Of a stretch of DNA of 8,988 bases, positions 6,937 through 8,988 are shown in pieces (positions within the stretch are counted from its first letter, which is position 1; each line of letters begins with the position of its first letter). The position numbers and the translations under genes are program-made. This DNA is from Blastocatellia bacterium (lineage in GTDB: Bacteria; Acidobacteriota; Blastocatellia; Pyrinomonadales; Pyrinomonadaceae), in assembly GCA_013695495.1 (NCBI GenBank), contig JACDAK010000004.1, positions 1-8,988 on the forward strand. The letters run 5' to 3'. Below the pieces are notes generated by a model. The model did not search any database, was not told the DNA's origin, and saw nothing but the letters and a program-made list of their open reading frames with translations.

Positions 6937-7992
6937 TTATCGTGCGCGAAGTTCCTCAAAGATCTCCGCCAAGGTCGTTCGCAGATCCCGCGTCAGCTCC
7001 CATTCCGGATAATGCTGCTGAAATTTGCTGAGGTCGCTGATGTACCAGATGTGGTCGCCGATGCGGTTTTCGTCCGAATAGGAATAATGCATCTTATTCC
7101 CCGTGATCTCTTCGCACAGCGCGATCGCCTCCTGCATCGAGCAATTCGCAAATCGTCCCCCGCCCGCGTTATAAACCTCCCCGGGTCGCGGGTTCAGGTA
7201 AAAGTGCTCGAACATGCTTACAAGATCATGGCAATGGATGTTGTCGCGCACCTGCTTACCCTTATATCCGAAGATCGTGTAATGCTGGCCCGTGATGGCG
7301 CATTTCATCAGGTACGAGAGAAACCCGTGCAATTGTGCCCCCGAATGCCTCGGCCCCGTCAAACACCCACCGCGGAACGTCCCCGTCTTCATCCCAAAAT
7401 AACGGCCATATTCCTGCGTCATAATGTCGGCCGCCACCTTTGACGCACCAAAGATCGAGTGCTTTGTGCTGTCCAAACTCATCTGCTCGTCAATTCCCAC
7501 ATGATAGGGGTGATCCTCCGCGATCTCCCAACGCGTTTCCGTTTCGACCAGCGGCAGAAAGTTTGGATTGTCGCCATAAACTTTGTTCGTTGAGGTAAAT
7601 ATAAAAACAGCCTCCGGACAAAATTCGCGGCAGCACTCGAGCATATTAACCGTGCCCGTCGCATTCACGCCAAAATCAGTCAGGGGCTCTTTCGCCGCCC
7701 AGTCGTGCGAAGGCTGTGCCGCCGCATGGATGATCAACGCAACGTCTGACCCGTATTCTGCAAATATCTCCCTCAGCCGCTCAAGATCGCGAATGTCCGC
7801 CGCATGATGTTTGTAGTTCTGATACGTCTGCTCAAGCCGGCGGGTGTTCCAATCCGTCGAAGCTTCGTCGCCGAAAAAATATCGCCGCATATCATTATCA
7901 ATGCCGACGACCACATCAAACTTGCCCGCAAAAAAATCAACCGCCTCGGACCCCACCAAACCGCCCGAACCGGTCACAATACAGATCTTCAT
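6937..7992 (-). CDS. NAD-dependent epimerase of the CDP-paratose/CDP-tyvelose 2-epimerase type
   Basis: A 351-residue extended short-chain dehydrogenase/reductase. It has TGSGGLVG (7-14) for NAD binding, IIHAAAQPSHDWA (87-99), FTSTNKVYGD (132-141), GKQVRDNIH (245-253) and IGDHIWYISD (311-320). The STNKVYGD and GKQVRD motifs are shared with CDP-paratose 2-epimerase (RfbE/TyvE), which makes CDP-tyvelose for O-antigens; the exact substrate here is inferred. The expected YxxxK catalytic pair reads FGASK: Phe181 stands where Tyr is usual, Lys185 is kept. The codon is TTT, so two base changes separate it from TAT-type Tyr only at the second base; it is not a reading-frame artefact because flanking motifs are intact. 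The gene is 23 bases after the glycosyltransferase stop and 4 bases before the next epimerase start, so the two epimerases are probably co-expressed and may act in sequence. Confidence 0.9.
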   Translation of the reverse strand: MKICIVTGSGGLVGSEAVDFFAGKFDVVVGIDNDMRRYFFGDEASTDWNTRRLEQTYQNYKHHAADIRDLERLREIFAEYGSDVALIIHAAAQPSHDWAAKEPLTDFGVNATGTVNMLECCREFCPEAVFIFTSTNKVYGDNPNFLPLVETETRWEIAEDHPYHVGIDEQMSLDSTKHSIFGASKVAADIMTQEYGRYFGMKTGTFRGGCLTGPRHSGAQLHGFLSYLMKCAITGQHYTIFGYKGKQVRDNIHCHDLVSMFEHFYLNPRPGEVYNAGGGRFANCSMQEAIALCEEITGNKMHYSYSDENRIGDHIWYISDLSKFQQHYPEWELTRDLRTTLAEIFEELRAR

Positions 7993-8015
7993 TTATTCCA
8001 ACAAACGCTGCCGCG

Positions 8016-8988
8016 CTACTCCCCAGCAGCCCTAAAAACCTCCGCCAATTTATCCGCCTGCTCCTCAACCGTGAAATGCTCCAGCGAATATCGACGCCCC
8101 GCAGCCCCCATCCGCCGCCGCAATTCCACATCCCCCAGCAGCAGGTCTAAAGCATTATACCAATCCCCCTCACTCCGCGCACTGATATGGGTTTCGCCAT
8201 CAAGCCCCATCTCCGCGCAGATGCCAACCGGCGACATAACGAACGGCACCCCGACAGCCATATACTGCACCGCTTTAAACCCCGATTTGCCTCGAAGCCA
8301 CTCTTCACTAGCCGACGGACTTTCCACAATAGGATAAAGCCCGATATCGATCTGCCGAAAATCTGCGACCTCATTTTCGAGTGACCATTTCGGAAACTCG
8401 GCTTCAACCCCAGGGAGATCGAGATCGTCGCGGCCCGTTCCAACAACCCGCAAACGAAACGTGTGCTTTGTCGCGAGGTCCTGCAGCACCGGAAACAAAA
8501 ACTCCAACGACGGAAACGTCGAATGCGTCCCTACCCATCCGATCACCGTCATCCCGTCTTCAGGCGGCGTTTCAAGAGGCCTAAACACCTCCGTGTCCAC
8601 CACAGTCGGAACAACAACCGCCCGCGCCCCACGCCGCTCAACATACTCCGCAATAAACCTATTACCGCACGTCACCGCAGCCGCACGATCGATCAGCCGA
8701 TCCGTCTTGCCAAAAAACTTCAGCGACGACCCCAGCCGGCCATACGTCGGGCTGTTATACGCAACATACGTCGCATCATCCAGATCAAGCACCATCGGAA
8801 GCCGACCAATCCGCTGCATCAACGTTTCAAACACCGCCGGCCCAAACAACATAGCCTCGCGCTGCACAAAGAGAAGATCAAACTTGCGGGCACGAGCAAC
8901 GTCAGCCACCCGCCTCAGTACCGGCCGCACAAACCCCGCCGCCTTTCCCGCAGTCCCCACAAACGACCCACCCGGCTCATACAACCTC
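8016..8988 (-). CDS. GT4-type glycosyltransferase (N-terminus beyond window edge)
   Basis: About 323 codons of a GT-B fold glycosyltransferase that would transfer a sugar from a nucleotide donor to a lipid-linked or growing glycan at the cytoplasmic face of the membrane. The frame is open to the window edge: the codon before the TTG at 8982-8984 reads Arg (RLYEPGG), and about 45-50 residues of the usual N-terminal Rossmann segment are missing, so the TTG is not taken as the start. Counting from that TTG: VLDLDDATY (65-73), VVPTVVDTEVF (124-134), the start of the donor-binding domain IGWVGTHST (148-156), ADFRQIDIGLYP (207-218), and GKSGFKAVQYMAVGVPFV (232-249) ending in SPVG. The last block occupies the GT4 donor-site region, with Lys and Gln in place of the common Glu-x7-Glu pair, as is usual for this polysaccharide-associated subgroup. 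It is the most upstream gene seen. Donor and acceptor are unknown. Confidence 0.9.
   Translation of the reverse strand, partial: RLYEPGGSFVGTAGKAAGFVRPVLRRVADVARARKFDLLFVQREAMLFGPAVFETLMQRIGRLPMVLDLDDATYVAYNSPTYGRLGSSLKFFGKTDRLIDRAAAVTCGNRFIAEYVERRGARAVVVPTVVDTEVFRPLETPPEDGMTVIGWVGTHSTFPSLEFLFPVLQDLATKHTFRLRVVGTGRDDLDLPGVEAEFPKWSLENEVADFRQIDIGLYPIVESPSASEEWLRGKSGFKAVQYMAVGVPFVMSPVGICAEMGLDGETHISARSEGDWYNALDLLLGDVELRRRMGAAGRRYSLEHFTVEEQADKLAEVFRAAGE

Noticed and set aside
6933..6959. TTG upstream start for the zinc-ribbon epimerase
   Set aside because: The ATG at 6932 gives the canonical MNILVTGGAGFIG start; the extension would overlap the upstream gene and has no family counterpart.
7804..8337. 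177-codon open frame on the plus strand
   Set aside because: It crosses the junction of two well-supported minus-strand genes and its product has no family features.
8982..8984. TTG as the start of the glycosyltransferase
   Set aside because: The frame continues to the window edge and the family has about 45-50 more N-terminal residues, so the gene is treated as cut by the edge.

Overview
All recognisable genes lie on the minus strand and form one compact, probably co-transcribed block. It is a piece of a surface polysaccharide (exopolysaccharide or O-antigen-like) biosynthesis locus in a Gram-negative-type bacterium. Adjacent genes are 1 to 23 bases apart, apart from one 222-base gap that is explained below. 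Nothing in the window identifies the organism firmly. The moderately GC-rich codons and the style of the proteins would suit Acidobacteriota (Blastocatellia-like) or a similar soil or water phylum, but this is a weak guess.

In transcription order (high to low coordinates) the block holds: a GT4-type glycosyltransferase cut by the window edge (8016-8988); an NAD-dependent epimerase of the CDP-paratose/CDP-tyvelose 2-epimerase type (6937-7992); a second NAD-dependent epimerase with an inserted four-cysteine zinc-ribbon-like segment, resembling dTDP-L-rhamnose 4-epimerases (5817-6932); a decayed DUF4160 gene (5607-5800); an intact DUF2442 gene (5352-5594); a NodU/CmcH-type O-carbamoyltransferase (3640-5346); a large multi-spanning membrane protein with GT-C-like features (2272-3633); a glutamine-hydrolysing asparagine synthase-like amidotransferase (387-2270); and the first 126 codons of a short RmlA-like sugar-1-phosphate nucleotidyltransferase (1-380).

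The genes fit one pathway. The nucleotidyltransferase activates a sugar phosphate, the two epimerases make unusual deoxy or branched-stereochemistry nucleotide sugars, and the GT4 enzyme (and perhaps the GT-C-like membrane protein) transfers or polymerises them. The carbamoyltransferase and AsnB-type amidotransferase probably decorate the glycan with carbamoyl and amide groups. The exact sugar and polymer cannot be read from this window.

The least ordinary part is the gap at 5595-5816. It is not empty: it carries both ends of a DUF4160 reading frame in two different frames, with the middle missing, directly upstream of its usual partner DUF2442. This looks like a small accessory two-gene cassette that landed between polysaccharide genes and has lost one member. 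No tRNA, rRNA, CRISPR array, insertion sequence, convincing terminator or sigma-70 promoter was seen. The plus strand holds only shadow reading frames.
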